DNA of 64,000 nt from Clostridia bacterium (GCA_900751885.1 CAADTH010000029.1:62001-126000), one strand, 5' to 3'. Shown: positions 25,914-35,945, numbered from the stretch's first letter. The notes: generated by a model not told the origin, from the sequence alone. Made by a program: numbers and translations.

Positions 25914-27041
25914 ATGAAGCAAGGCTGTAGAGTCCTTCTCTCTTTGATGCAACTAAATATAGGTGGTGCGGAAACACATGTGGTGGAGCTGGCAAAAGAG
26001 CTCTCCCGAAGAGGATACACGGTCATCGTCACATCCAAAGGCGGTGTATACACAAGCGAGCTCGCCGAAGCAGGAATCAAACACTACGCGGTACCACTTC
26101 AGAATAAAAATCCGATTAATATGCTCAAGGCATACGGTACACTGAAAAAAATTATTATCAATGAGAAAATCAATCTTGTTCATTCCCATGCGCGCATTCC
26201 ATCCTTCATTCTTGGAAAACTTCACCGGCGGATGAAATTTCCGTTTGTAACGACTGCGCACTGGGTATTTTCGACAAAGTATGGATTGAAATATTTGACA
26301 GACTGGGGACAAAAAACGATTGCTGTCAGCGAAGATATCAAAACCTATTTGATGGACAATTATCACGTTCCCGAAGCAGACATCACTGTCACAATCAATG
26401 GAATCGATACAGATAAATTTTCTCCTTTGCTGGATACCGACCAAATTCAGGCATCCCTAGGGCTCCAACCGGAGGATAATTGTATTACTTATGTGAGCCG
26501 TATGGACGAGGACCGCTCTCTGGTTGCAAAACAGCTTCTTTCTATTGTGCCAGAGCTCGACAGCAAAATCGACCATTTGAAGGTTATTCTTGTTGGCGGC
26601 GGAAATGATTTTGATGCTGTCTCTTCCCTTGCGAAAAACATCAATGATACGCTTGGACGCGATGCTGTCATCCTTACAGGGGCGCGCACAGATATCAATC
26701 AGCTTGTGGGCGTCTGTAAGCTCTTTGTCGGTGTAAGCCGTGCGGCGCTCGAGGCAATGGCGGCGGAAAAGGCGACCATCATTGCCGGAAATGAAGGCTA
26801 TATCGGTTTGTTTGGCAAAGATAAGCTTGATGTAGCGGTAGATACGAATTTTTGTTGTCGTGGCTGTCCTGCCTCCACACCGGAGAGTTTAAAGGAGGAT
26901 ATCCTCACCTTTTTCTCGCTGTCTGAGGAGAAACAAAAAAACCTTGGGGAATATGGAAGAAATCTGATTAAAACAAACTATTCAGTGGCAAAAATGACTG
27001 ATGACACCATTCGTGTTTATAACAGTGTATTAAAGCAGTAA
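25914..27041 (+). CDS. GT4 family glycosyltransferase
   Basis: 375 residues from the ATG at 25914, which follows GGGGG by 8 bases. It has the GT-B fold: the N-terminal NIGGAETHVVELAKEL segment is typical of GT4 retaining enzymes, and the C-terminal domain has VSRAALEAMAAEKATIIAGNEG, a variant of the usual E-x7-E nucleotide-sugar motif. It is likely cytoplasmic and adds sugars to a lipid-linked polysaccharide. First gene of the operon that includes csaB and a flippase. Confidence 0.85.
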   Translation: MKQGCRVLLSLMQLNIGGAETHVVELAKELSRRGYTVIVTSKGGVYTSELAEAGIKHYAVPLQNKNPINMLKAYGTLKKIIINEKINLVHSHARIPSFILGKLHRRMKFPFVTTAHWVFSTKYGLKYLTDWGQKTIAVSEDIKTYLMDNYHVPEADITVTINGIDTDKFSPLLDTDQIQASLGLQPEDNCITYVSRMDEDRSLVAKQLLSIVPELDSKIDHLKVILVGGGNDFDAVSSLAKNINDTLGRDAVILTGARTDINQLVGVCKLFVGVSRAALEAMAAEKATIIAGNEGYIGLFGKDKLDVAVDTNFCCRGCPASTPESLKEDILTFFSLSEEKQKNLGEYGRNLIKTNYSVAKMTDDTIRVYNSVLKQ

Positions 27042-27054
27042 AGGAGGGCTATAG

Positions 27055-28185
27055 ATGGATCAAGTTTTGATTTCCGGATATTATGGCTTTAAAAACAGCG
27101 GCGATGACGCTCTCCTTCTATCAATTATCGAGGATTTGAAAAAACAGAAACCGGATTTGAACATTGTGGTGCTCTCCTCCAACCCAAAGGAGACAAGCGC
27201 TGTGTATGGAGTAAAATCCATTAACCGCTACAATCCGTTCTCTGTCATTGGGGCCATGCTATCGTCTGATATGCTTATCTCTGGCGGCGGCACGCTGATT
27301 CAGGACGGAACCAGCACAAAATCTCTGTTTTACTATTTGAGTGTCATCTCTCTTGCCCATTTTTTCCGCCTGAAAATCATGCTGTATTCCAACGGAATCG
27401 GTCCGCTTTCTCGCGGAAAAAATATTGAGCGCACGAGAAAAGTATTAAATAAAGTAGACCTGATTACCCTGCGCGACCAATCATCCTACGACGAACTGTC
27501 GCGCATTGGTGTGGACAAGCCCGATGTGGTTTTGACTGCCGATCCGGCGTTCACGCTTGCTGCCTCATCCGAACAGGCGGCAAAGGATGTCCTCTCTCAA
27601 TACGGCGTGGACTTTTCCAAACCGCTTTTGTGCATTTCTGTACGGGACTGGAATATGGTAAAGGATGATTTTGAGGATGTCATTGCGGATGCAGTCTCTT
27701 ATGCGGCAAATCAGTATGGATTTTATCCAGTGTTTTTGCCGATGCAACCTTCAAAGGACGTTGAAATCTCCAAACGGATTGCAAAAAAGCTTTCCTGCCC
27801 TGCCTCTGTCATAGAAAAAGCGTATTCAAATGCTTTGACTCTCGGCATGATCCGATATATGAGCCTCTGTATCGGAATGCGGCTTCACAGTTTAATCTAT
27901 TCTGCAAGCCAGTGCGTTCCGCTGATTGGTCTGGTATATGACCCAAAAATCAATGGCTGTATGGATTATATGGGACAAAATTTGTATTATGATGTGGAGC
28001 TTTTGTCAAAGGGTGATTTGGAACACTCGATAGATACCGTTATGAATGACTATGATGGTGTCAGGGAAACGCTCCGCACCCGCGTAGCCAATCTGCAGAA
28101 AAAGGCACAGTTAAATGCAACGTATGCCGTCAGCTTATTAGAAAAGAAAGAAACAGGAGTGCAAAGCAGTGGAACAAGCAAATAA
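27055..28185 (+). CDS. csaB: Polysaccharide pyruvyl transferase CsaB
   Basis: 376 residues. CsaB transfers pyruvate from phosphoenolpyruvate to the secondary cell-wall polysaccharide; the ketal is what SLH domains bind. Family features: GYYGFKNSGDDALLLSII at the start, LISGGGTLIQD, YSNGIGPL, and IGMRLHSLIYSA near residue 280. AGGAGGGC precedes the ATG. A protein with three SLH domains is encoded at 62-64 kb, so its anchor may depend on this enzyme (inference). Confidence 0.92.
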   Translation: MDQVLISGYYGFKNSGDDALLLSIIEDLKKQKPDLNIVVLSSNPKETSAVYGVKSINRYNPFSVIGAMLSSDMLISGGGTLIQDGTSTKSLFYYLSVISLAHFFRLKIMLYSNGIGPLSRGKNIERTRKVLNKVDLITLRDQSSYDELSRIGVDKPDVVLTADPAFTLAASSEQAAKDVLSQYGVDFSKPLLCISVRDWNMVKDDFEDVIADAVSYAANQYGFYPVFLPMQPSKDVEISKRIAKKLSCPASVIEKAYSNALTLGMIRYMSLCIGMRLHSLIYSASQCVPLIGLVYDPKINGCMDYMGQNLYYDVELLSKGDLEHSIDTVMNDYDGVRETLRTRVANLQKKAQLNATYAVSLLEKKETGVQSSGTSK

Positions 28186-29731
28186 AATGTTAAAAACCGC
28201 AAGTTTTATGGCAATCGCCACACTGCTTGCCAAACTATGCGGTATGGCGAGAGATATGCTCATTGCAAGCTTTTATGGAAGCGGTATTCAGGCAACTGCT
28301 TTCATGACTGCAACAAAGCTGCCTACCACACTATTTGATATTGTTATCGGCGGAGTAATTTCAGCAACCTTTATCCCAGTATTCAATACAGTTATGCAAA
28401 AGGATTCAAAGCAAGAGGCTGTTAAGTTTGCAAACAAATTCATTACAATGGTATTTTTCATTACTATCTTAATTACCATTGTCGGCATCACCTTTTCAAG
28501 CCCTTTGATTTCCATTCTGGCACCAGGGATTGATGCCGAGACACACGAGCTGGCGCGTCAGCTATCCAATATCATGTTTCCGATGATTATCTTTACAGGA
28601 TTGGCGTTTTCCTTTGTTGGAATCCTGCAGTCATTTGGGGAATATAATATTCCTTCTATCATCAGCCTCATCTCAAACGTAGCTATCATTTTGTATTTTG
28701 TGCTGTTCGGAAACCGGTTTGGCGTAAAAGGTCTTGCAGTGACAATGCTGGTTGCATGGAGCTTACAGGTCATCGTACAGATTCCTTCCCTTTATAAATT
28801 TAAATTTCGCTTCAGACCAAATTTTCACCTGAATGACCCAAACATCAAGCACGCGCTTCTTCTTGCCCTGCCGATGCTGGTCAGTACCTGGGTACAGCCG
28901 CTTTACTCCTTTGTCAACACTCGAATTGCCTCAGGAATTGCGAATGGAAGTGCAATTGCGCTTTTGGAATACTCAAACAGATTGTATATTATCGTGGTAG
29001 GTGTATTCTCCTTTGTTGTGACAAACCTCATTTATCCAAAGCTGTCGCGCGCCAACGCGGCTGGCGATAAGGATTCTGCGAAGGGACTTATTGTCACATC
29101 GCTCAAATCAATTGCAATTGTGATACTTCCGCTTATGGCTGGCTTTATTATTCTTTCGAAGCCAATCATCAGCATTATCTATGGACATGGCAAATTTACA
29201 CCTTCCGACATCTCCATGGCATCTATCGCACTGGCATGTTACTCCTTTGGTATGCTTGGAATGGCAGTCAACGAAATTTTAAGTAAATCTCTGTTTTCCA
29301 TGCAAAATTCCAAAGTCCCAATGATTACAGCAATCTGCAGTATGGTGGTCAATATCATCCTTGCTTACACACTATCGCATTTTATCGGTATCGGCGGCTT
29401 GGCTTTGGCGTCCGCGGGAGGCTCAACAGTCAACGCGATTATGAATTACCTGTTTATGAAAAAACATCATAAAAAATTATTTACAAAACAGGACGTAATC
29501 AGTATTCTAAAAACTGTACTATGTGCACTGATCATGGCGGCAGCAGTATTCTTTTTCTATCGGTTTCTTGCTGTCCGTCTGCCGGATACAAAGCTCGGCA
29601 GCCTGATTATTGGCGGAAGCTGTGCGGCAGTTGGAGTAGTGGTATATGGAATCTCCTGCTATGTGATTGGTGTCACAGAAATCAAAAATCTTGTCAATGG
29701 ATTCTTTCAAAAAATAACGTCCCGGTCGTAA
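28169..29731 (+). CDS. murJ: MurJ-type lipid-linked precursor flippase
   Basis: 520 residues with about 14 hydrophobic segments and the MurJ opening (LAKLCGMARDMLIASFYG). MurJ flips lipid II; relatives also flip polysaccharide intermediates. The start is a GTG at 28169, 17 bases inside the csaB end, because AGGAG lies 9 bases before it; ATG at 28187 is the alternative. In this operon it may serve the wall polysaccharide rather than peptidoglycan. Confidence 0.85.
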   Translation: MEQANKMLKTASFMAIATLLAKLCGMARDMLIASFYGSGIQATAFMTATKLPTTLFDIVIGGVISATFIPVFNTVMQKDSKQEAVKFANKFITMVFFITILITIVGITFSSPLISILAPGIDAETHELARQLSNIMFPMIIFTGLAFSFVGILQSFGEYNIPSIISLISNVAIILYFVLFGNRFGVKGLAVTMLVAWSLQVIVQIPSLYKFKFRFRPNFHLNDPNIKHALLLALPMLVSTWVQPLYSFVNTRIASGIANGSAIALLEYSNRLYIIVVGVFSFVVTNLIYPKLSRANAAGDKDSAKGLIVTSLKSIAIVILPLMAGFIILSKPIISIIYGHGKFTPSDISMASIALACYSFGMLGMAVNEILSKSLFSMQNSKVPMITAICSMVVNIILAYTLSHFIGIGGLALASAGGSTVNAIMNYLFMKKHHKKLFTKQDVISILKTVLCALIMAAAVFFFYRFLAVRLPDTKLGSLIIGGSCAAVGVVVYGISCYVIGVTEIKNLVNGFFQKITSRS

Positions 29732-29752
29732 GCCGGCAGATTGGAGGGTTTT

Positions 29753-31648
29753 ATGCAAAGCGTCATTCTATCTTTTTTTCAGCACCTTGCGCTTTCTTTT
29801 TGGACCTTGTTTCAAAAAAGCGGTACATACAAGCTGTTTTTGAAGATTTACAACGCAGTAGCCGCTTCCTTTAACAGCAGCTTTTTGGTCAACTGGTTTA
29901 AACAGGATGCGGATACAGACGCAATTTCATCTGGAAGCGTACTTTATAGGATATTACATTCGCCATTTACCTTTTTTGCATTTCTTCAAAGAACCGTTGG
30001 GCGCCACCTGCAAAAAATGATTCAGCAGAGTGTGATTTTAGGGCTTTGCCGAACAGCTCTACATAATATGCTCGCACTCAACACCAGATTTTTTGGCGTT
30101 CTACTTTTGGGAACTTCTCTGGGCTACTGTGCGGCAAAATTTGTTTTGAGCAGCTCTTACAATATCATTGCGATTTTGTGCGGTATCATCGGTCTCATTC
30201 TATGTGTGTTTAACTGGAATATCACATCGTTTCTTTCATCGAGCGGTATCAAGGTTTTGTTTGAAAAACTGACAGGACTTGAACTGTCCTTTGATTTTTT
30301 CAGCAAAAAGGAAACCACTGGCAAGACTCGTTTGATTCTTGCCGCCCTATGTGGACTTGCGACGGGTGTTTTAATGACAAAAATGCTGCTTTTCGCGGCA
30401 GTTCCATTTGCAATCGGTGCAGTGTTTACCGTGCTGTACGCTCCTATCACGGGTGTATTTTTTGCAGTATTTGCCGCACCTTTCGTGCCAACAATGGCAC
30501 TGGCAGGCTTATGTGCACTGACACTTGTCTCCCTCTTTGTCAAAAGCCTGACGACCCCAGACTTCCGCTGGAAGTTTGATGGTATGGGACTTGCTCTGTT
30601 ACTCCTGCTTGCCATTTTCCTCATCAGTGTATTCACTTCCTTTGCTCCAAAAAGCAGCTTGGGTGTATTATTGATTTACTTTATCTTTATGACCTTTTAC
30701 TTTGTTATCATCAATACAGTCGAGACAAAAAAACAGCTGTATGGGCTTTTGAAAGTCTTTGTCATTGCGGGTGCATTCGTTGCACTGTATGGAGTAATGC
30801 AGTATCTGTTCGGCTGGAATACAAATAACGCGTGGATTGATGAAAATATGTTCGAAGAAGCAACTATGCGCGTCTATTCCACACTTGAAAATCCAAATGT
30901 ACTGGGTGAGTATTTACTCCTTGTTCTGCCGGTATGTGCTGTGTTCTTCTGGAACTACAAGAAAAATGAGCTTCCAAAATGGATTTATGGAATTATTTTT
31001 GTTCTCCTTGCAGGCTGTCTGATTCTCACGCAGTCGCGCGGATGTTGGCTGGGCTTTATCCTGGCAGTCGCAGTATTTGTCTCCTTTGCCAACGGCAAGC
31101 TGTGGGGGCTTTTGCCGATTGCAATCGCGATTTTGCCGTTTGTCATTCCTGATACCATGGTTGCACGCTTTTCCAGTATCGGCAATATGGAGGACTCCTC
31201 CACCTCGTACCGAGTATTCATCTGGTTCGGAACACTCGCTATGCTGAAGGATTTCTGGATTGGCGGCATTGGCATGGGAGAGGCGGCATTTAACAGCGTA
31301 TATCCGTTTTACTCCTATAATGCCATTGTAGCGCCGCATTCCCACAACCTGTATCTTCAGCTGGTTGTCGGTTCAGGCGTGGCGGCACTGGCGGTGTTTA
31401 TTGCGCTTGCAGTCATTTTTATCAAAAAAATGATTGTGACAAGACAATATCACAAGAAAAATTCCTTGCCGTCCTTAATGGCGCTTGCGTTTATCAGCGG
31501 ACTTTTGGGGTTCCTTCTCCAGAGTATGTTTGACTATACCTTTTATAATTACCGCGTCATGGCAATGTTCTTTATGTTCCTTGCATTCGGCATGGCACTC
31601 AAATATGTAGAAAAGAAAGCAGGTGAGAGCAATGCATCATATCGTTGA
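29753..31648 (+). CDS. O-antigen ligase / polymerase-like membrane protein
   Basis: 631 residues with many hydrophobic segments. The first 150 residues are an extension with amphipathic and membrane parts. The Wzy/WaaL core follows, with the conserved LENPNVLGEYLLLVLP and LTQSRGCWLGFILA segments and the PHSHNLYLQLVVGSG motif, which carries the functional histidine region. GGAGGG lies 4 bases before the ATG at 29753. It probably polymerises the glycan or transfers it to the wall on the outer face of the membrane. Confidence 0.85.
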   Translation: MQSVILSFFQHLALSFWTLFQKSGTYKLFLKIYNAVAASFNSSFLVNWFKQDADTDAISSGSVLYRILHSPFTFFAFLQRTVGRHLQKMIQQSVILGLCRTALHNMLALNTRFFGVLLLGTSLGYCAAKFVLSSSYNIIAILCGIIGLILCVFNWNITSFLSSSGIKVLFEKLTGLELSFDFFSKKETTGKTRLILAALCGLATGVLMTKMLLFAAVPFAIGAVFTVLYAPITGVFFAVFAAPFVPTMALAGLCALTLVSLFVKSLTTPDFRWKFDGMGLALLLLLAIFLISVFTSFAPKSSLGVLLIYFIFMTFYFVIINTVETKKQLYGLLKVFVIAGAFVALYGVMQYLFGWNTNNAWIDENMFEEATMRVYSTLENPNVLGEYLLLVLPVCAVFFWNYKKNELPKWIYGIIFVLLAGCLILTQSRGCWLGFILAVAVFVSFANGKLWGLLPIAIAILPFVIPDTMVARFSSIGNMEDSSTSYRVFIWFGTLAMLKDFWIGGIGMGEAAFNSVYPFYSYNAIVAPHSHNLYLQLVVGSGVAALAVFIALAVIFIKKMIVTRQYHKKNSLPSLMALAFISGLLGFLLQSMFDYTFYNYRVMAMFFMFLAFGMALKYVEKKAGESNASYR

Positions 31649-32753
31649 GGTATCCAGTGACACCAACATCGGTGGCGCAGGTCGCTGCCTTTTGACACTG
31701 CTTGCCCACTTTGACCGAAAAAAGTTTCACATCACTGTGATTCTGCCCAAAAAAAGTCTGCTGAAGCCACAGGTCGAGGCATTGGGTGTACCCGTTTATG
31801 AAGTGGATGAAATCGCAGAAAAATCTCTCAGCTGGAAGGCTGTATCCGCACTCAGGCGCCTGTTCCGCCAGTTAAAACCCGATTTAGTACATACGCATGC
31901 CAGCATGTCGGCGCGGATTGCAGCAAAATTGGCAGGTACAAAAATCGTCTATACCCGCCATAGTGTGTTCCCTCCTTCCAAAGTGCTTTCTACCTTCCCC
32001 GGCAAGCAAATCAATGGCATCATCAATAACTATCTAAGTGACGGCATTATCGCAGTTGCCGAAGCAGCAAAGGACAATCTCACCGCCACAGGAATAAGCG
32101 CGAAAAAAATCACGGTAATCCTAAACGGTGTGGAACCGCTAACGCCCGCCGGCTTAGAGGAAAAAAAACAGTTGAAAAAACGGTTTGATGTCCGTCCGGA
32201 GGAAAATGTCGTCTCCATTGTAGCACGTCTTGAGGATATCAAAGGGCATGATTATTTTATTGACGCTGCCAAGCGCGTTCTGGAAGAGCTTCCGAACGTC
32301 AAATTCCTGATTGCGGGAACTGGCTCCTATGAAGCACATCTGCACCAAAAGGTGTCAGACTTACATTTAGAAAAAAATGTCCTATTCACTGGTTTTATCA
32401 AGGATGTCGATAAACTGATGTCAATTACCGATATTCAGGCGAATGCCTCCTATGGAACAGAAGCGACGAGTCTGGCTCTTTTAGAGGGCATGAGTCTTGG
32501 TGTGCCGGCTGTTGTGTCTGATTTTGGAGGAAATCCGGGTGTCATCAAGGATGGAAAAAATGGTCTGATTGTCCCAAAGCAAAACGCCGAGGCTTTGGCA
32601 AATGGGATTTTAAAGCTTTTGACAGATGCAGAATTATATGATAAGACAAGTCAGGGCGCGAAAAAAATCTTTTCTGAACAATTTACTGCCGAGGCAATGA
32701 CAAAACATACAGAACATCTTTATTCTACAATATTGGGAGGAACCAAGCAATGA
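31632..32753 (+). CDS. GT4 family glycosyltransferase
   Basis: 373 residues, GT-B fold. MHHIVEVSSDTNIGGAGRCLLTL opens the N-domain; VYTRHSVFPP and ILNGVEPL follow. The donor-site region is NASYGTEATSLALLEGMSLGVPAV, with the E-x7-E pattern intact. It overlaps the ligase gene by 17 bases. A GTG at 31623 is an alternative start. It likely adds a sugar during wall-polysaccharide synthesis. Confidence 0.87.
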   Translation: MHHIVEVSSDTNIGGAGRCLLTLLAHFDRKKFHITVILPKKSLLKPQVEALGVPVYEVDEIAEKSLSWKAVSALRRLFRQLKPDLVHTHASMSARIAAKLAGTKIVYTRHSVFPPSKVLSTFPGKQINGIINNYLSDGIIAVAEAAKDNLTATGISAKKITVILNGVEPLTPAGLEEKKQLKKRFDVRPEENVVSIVARLEDIKGHDYFIDAAKRVLEELPNVKFLIAGTGSYEAHLHQKVSDLHLEKNVLFTGFIKDVDKLMSITDIQANASYGTEATSLALLEGMSLGVPAVVSDFGGNPGVIKDGKNGLIVPKQNAEALANGILKLLTDAELYDKTSQGAKKIFSEQFTAEAMTKHTEHLYSTILGGTKQ

Positions 32754-33229
32754 GTGAAAAAAGAATCAAATTTACAGTGATAGACCTTATTATCGTTCTC
32801 GTTCTGCTGGCGGCTCTCGCATTTGGTGCGTTCAAGCTTTTGCCTGGACGGCTTGCGAAGGACTCCAGCTCTGTAACAATCACCTATACCGTGCTTTTGC
32901 AGGAAAAATCAGAAGGCTTTTCAAACGGGATTCACAGCGGTGATATCGTTTCTATTTCCAATAAGGGAAAGGATTCCGGCACTGTTACAAACGTGACTGC
33001 TTCCCCTGCCGAAAAGCAGACCTTTGACAGTCTGAACGGAACGTACCAGTATACTTCTGTTCCTGGGAAAGAGGACGTTCTTGTCACCATACAGTCAAAA
33101 GGTATTGAAAATGATACCGCAATCAAAACCGGCGACTCGCTCATCAAGGTGGGTCAGCAAATTCCTGTACGCGGCAAAGGGTATGCCTCTACCGGCTACA
33201 TCATGTCCGTTGAAACAGAGACAAAATAA
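32750..33229 (+). CDS. DUF4330 family membrane-anchored protein (first copy)
   Basis: 159 residues: a short basic N-terminus, one membrane helix (FTVIDLIIVLVLLAALAFG, about 8-26), and an extracellular beta-rich domain. The pattern VLLQEKSEGFSNGIHSGDIV fits DUF4330. Function is unknown. It starts in the GT4 stop (ATGA) after GGAGG. It is paired with a second, diverged copy next door. Confidence 0.75.
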   Translation: MSEKRIKFTVIDLIIVLVLLAALAFGAFKLLPGRLAKDSSSVTITYTVLLQEKSEGFSNGIHSGDIVSISNKGKDSGTVTNVTASPAEKQTFDSLNGTYQYTSVPGKEDVLVTIQSKGIENDTAIKTGDSLIKVGQQIPVRGKGYASTGYIMSVETETK

Positions 33230-33244
33230 GGAGGTCTATCAATC

Positions 33245-33736
33245 ATGATATTAGATAAAAATGGAAAACTGTTTGGAAAAATCAGTATTGTAGATATCGC
33301 TGTCATCCTAGTGGTTCTGGCTGTCATTGTCGGCGTATTCGTCCGTTTCGCTGGGAGCGCAGGAAAAGCAGTCACAAAACCGACTAAAATCGAGTACGTC
33401 GTAAAGATAGAGAATATTCGAAAATCTTCTGTCGAAGCACTAGAAAAAAAAGGTATCGTAACAGATAAAAAAAGTGAGACTGCCATCGGTGAAATTACAA
33501 ACGTAGAAGTTCAAAACGTCATATCTACCACACCGGCGGCAAATGGAAAAATTGTAAGCGCCACCGTACCGGAGCGTTATACCGCACTTGTCACGGTCGA
33601 AGCAGATGGAAAAGAAGGAGAGAGCGGCTACTTTGACGCACAAAATAATGACATCTCTGTCGGTCACACCGCGTCGTTCTACACAAAATATGTAGCCACT
33701 ACAGGCACAATTCAGAGTATCAATCAAATAAAATAA
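33245..33736 (+). CDS. DUF4330 family membrane-anchored protein (second copy)
   Basis: 163 residues with the same plan as the upstream gene: a short leader (LDKNGKLFGKISIVD), one membrane helix (about 17-36) and an external beta domain with YTALVTVEADG and a closing TKYVATTGTI. The LFGKISIVD start is typical of DUF4330. The two copies are diverged, so the duplication is old. They may act as a pair in polysaccharide assembly (inference). Confidence 0.78.
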   Translation: MILDKNGKLFGKISIVDIAVILVVLAVIVGVFVRFAGSAGKAVTKPTKIEYVVKIENIRKSSVEALEKKGIVTDKKSETAIGEITNVEVQNVISTTPAANGKIVSATVPERYTALVTVEADGKEGESGYFDAQNNDISVGHTASFYTKYVATTGTIQSINQIK

Positions 33737-33754
33737 AAGGAGTTTATTCTATCC

Positions 33755-35107
33755 ATGAAAGCACGAAGCACATTTTCAAGCAAATTAGGTTTTGTACTTG
33801 CGGCGGCAGGTTCCGCGGTAGGTCTCGGAAACATCTGGAGATTTCCCTATCTTGCGGCAAAATACGGCGGCGGTATGTTCCTGCTCATTTACTTGATCTT
33901 CGTATTCACATTTGGTTTTACCCTGATGATTGCAGAAACGGCGATTGGAAGAAAGACAGGACTCAGTCCAATCGGCGCGTTTCGCAAACTGAATAAAAAA
34001 TACACCTTTATTGGTGTAATCGCATCCTTCGTGGCATTTTTAATCCTGCCATATTACAGCGTAATTGGCGGATGGGTTGTCAAATACCTGATTACCTATG
34101 TCACCGGCGGTCATGCGGCGGCGGCAGGAGGAGAGTTTTTTAACAGCTTTATTGCATCTCCTATCCAGCCAATGATTTTGCAGTCACTCTTTTTAATCGC
34201 ATGCGCCGTTGTCATTATTCGTGGTGTAAAGAATGGTGTGGAACGAGTAAGCCGCATTTTAATGCCAGTTTTGGTTCTGCTATCTATTGCGATTGCCATC
34301 TATTCTATCACCCTGCCCGGAGCGGTAGAGGGTGTGAAATATTTCCTGATTCCAGACTTTTCACGCTTCTCCATTCAGGCAGTGCTCGCGGCTCTTGGAC
34401 AAATGTTCTATTCGATGTCGCTGGCAATGGGTATCATGATTACCTATGGTTCTTATCTCCGAAAAGAGGACGATTTGGAAAAGGGCGTCTCAAATATCGA
34501 GCTGTTTGACACTGGCATTGCCTTTTTAGCAGGTCTTATGATTATCCCTGCCGTATTTGCCTTCTCTGGAAATGACCCAGCGGCACTCAATCAAGGACCT
34601 GGACTGATGTTTGTGACATTGCCGAAGGTATTTGAAACAATGGGTCTGAGTTCCATCATTGGCTGTCTCTTCTTCCTGTTGGTGCTGTTTGCCGCCTTAA
34701 CAAGTGCAATTTCACTCTTGGAGGCAATCGTGTCTACTGTATGCGATGAATTTCATATCAGCAGAGCAAAAGCTACCATCATCATGACAGCAATCGCAAT
34801 CGTCATGGGAATACCTTCCTCGCTCGGATTTGGTCTTTGGAGCGACTTCCAGATTCTTGGCATGAGTATTCTCGACTTTTTCGACTTTATCACGAATGCT
34901 GTCTTAATGCCGATTGGTGCACTGTTAACTTGTATCTTTGTTGGATATATCCTAAAAGTGAATGTCATCACAGGCGAGGTAAAGCTCTCCTCTTCCTTTA
35001 AAAGAGAAAAGCTATTTACAATCATGGTACAATATATCGCTCCGATTTGTATCCTTGCCATTTTAGTCAGCTCGATTCTAAATGCGTTTGGCATTATCAC
35101 GTTATAA
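33755..35107 (+). CDS. Sodium-dependent NSS family transporter
   Basis: 450 residues, 11-12 hydrophobic segments. The helix 1 signature AAAGSAVGLGNIWRFPY and KYGGGMFLLIY is clear. It is related to but distinct from the NSS gene at 23-24 kb. AAAGGAG precedes the ATG. It is the last gene of the polysaccharide operon and ends at a strong terminator; the link to polysaccharide genes may be only positional. Confidence 0.9.
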   Translation: MKARSTFSSKLGFVLAAAGSAVGLGNIWRFPYLAAKYGGGMFLLIYLIFVFTFGFTLMIAETAIGRKTGLSPIGAFRKLNKKYTFIGVIASFVAFLILPYYSVIGGWVVKYLITYVTGGHAAAAGGEFFNSFIASPIQPMILQSLFLIACAVVIIRGVKNGVERVSRILMPVLVLLSIAIAIYSITLPGAVEGVKYFLIPDFSRFSIQAVLAALGQMFYSMSLAMGIMITYGSYLRKEDDLEKGVSNIELFDTGIAFLAGLMIIPAVFAFSGNDPAALNQGPGLMFVTLPKVFETMGLSSIIGCLFFLLVLFAALTSAISLLEAIVSTVCDEFHISRAKATIIMTAIAIVMGIPSSLGFGLWSDFQILGMSILDFFDFITNAVLMPIGALLTCIFVGYILKVNVITGEVKLSSSFKREKLFTIMVQYIAPICILAILVSSILNAFGIITL

Positions 35108-35111
35108 CAAC

Positions 35112-35143
35112 AAAAAAACACCTGTCCAGGCAGGTGTTTTTTT
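35112..35143. terminator. Bidirectional terminator after the NSS gene
   Basis: AAAAAAACACCTG pairs with CAGGTGTTTTTTT around TCCAGG. It ends the rightward operon and can also end the leftward radical SAM gene. Confidence 0.9.
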
Positions 35144-35177
35144 GTTGGACGAAATCTTTTTGGCAGACGAAAACATA

Positions 35178-35945
35178 TTATCTGTTCTTCGGTGTATAAT
35201 TTTCAATAATTGTTATCACGTCTGTTCGATACACGTTACCGTCAAAAGTATCTGTATCTCCGTTTGAAGAAATACTGATTGCACGGATATCCTCGGGATT
35301 TTCCTCATAGGGATTCTTTATCTGTTGACTTGAATTAAAATATTCACTCAGATATTTTAGTGCATTTCCACTTGGAAAAATCACATTTCCGCCGGATTGT
35401 GTAATCCCCATCTGCTCAAAATCTTTTAAAATTTTTAATGTTCTTTGATTATATGGATTTTCGTCCTGGGCACTGACAAGCCATGCCGGATGAGTCCGCA
35501 GAGGGATACCCTCTTCATGTATCGCTTTGGCAAAAAGTTTTACTGTCTCAAGCGGTATGGTTTCTTGATGGAACGCGTCTACCGACAGCAGAATATCGTT
35601 TACTCCACTCTCGGCAAGCATCGCCGCCACATGTTTTATCTCTCCTGTGTCCCTGCTGAAAAATCCATTTGTGATAAGCTGTCTTTTAGAAATATTCATT
35701 TCCTTTGCGGCGGTATGTATTTTGCAGACAACCTCAGGATACAATAGCGCCTCTCCGCCAAACGTCATCAAAGACTTTATATGAAACTTACCGCATATTT
35801 TGTGGACAATCTCAGCCGCAAAATCACCATCGATATACTCGTTGTAATTCAAATGCTCGCCCTCGGAGCAATGCTTACACCGCCCTGTGCAAGCAAGTGT
35901 AACAAAAAACTCAATTCGGTTTAAATTTTTGACGTACGGATTCAT
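35178..35945 (-). CDS. Radical SAM protein
   Basis: 255 residues. The CTGRCKHC motif (CxxxCxxC) near residue 19 binds the [4Fe-4S] cluster; TFGGEALLYPE is the SAM-binding GGE-type motif. It looks like a SPASM-less or truncated member of the peptide-modifying type; no extra C-terminal cysteines are seen. No small precursor peptide gene was recognised nearby. GGAGG precedes the ATG. Upstream is an ACTAAT-TCT-ATTAGT inverted repeat (35962-35976). Substrate unknown. Confidence 0.8.
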   Translation of the reverse strand: MNPYVKNLNRIEFFVTLACTGRCKHCSEGEHLNYNEYIDGDFAAEIVHKICGKFHIKSLMTFGGEALLYPEVVCKIHTAAKEMNISKRQLITNGFFSRDTGEIKHVAAMLAESGVNDILLSVDAFHQETIPLETVKLFAKAIHEEGIPLRTHPAWLVSAQDENPYNQRTLKILKDFEQMGITQSGGNVIFPSGNALKYLSEYFNSSQQIKNPYEENPEDIRAISISSNGDTDTFDGNVYRTDVITIIENYTPKNR

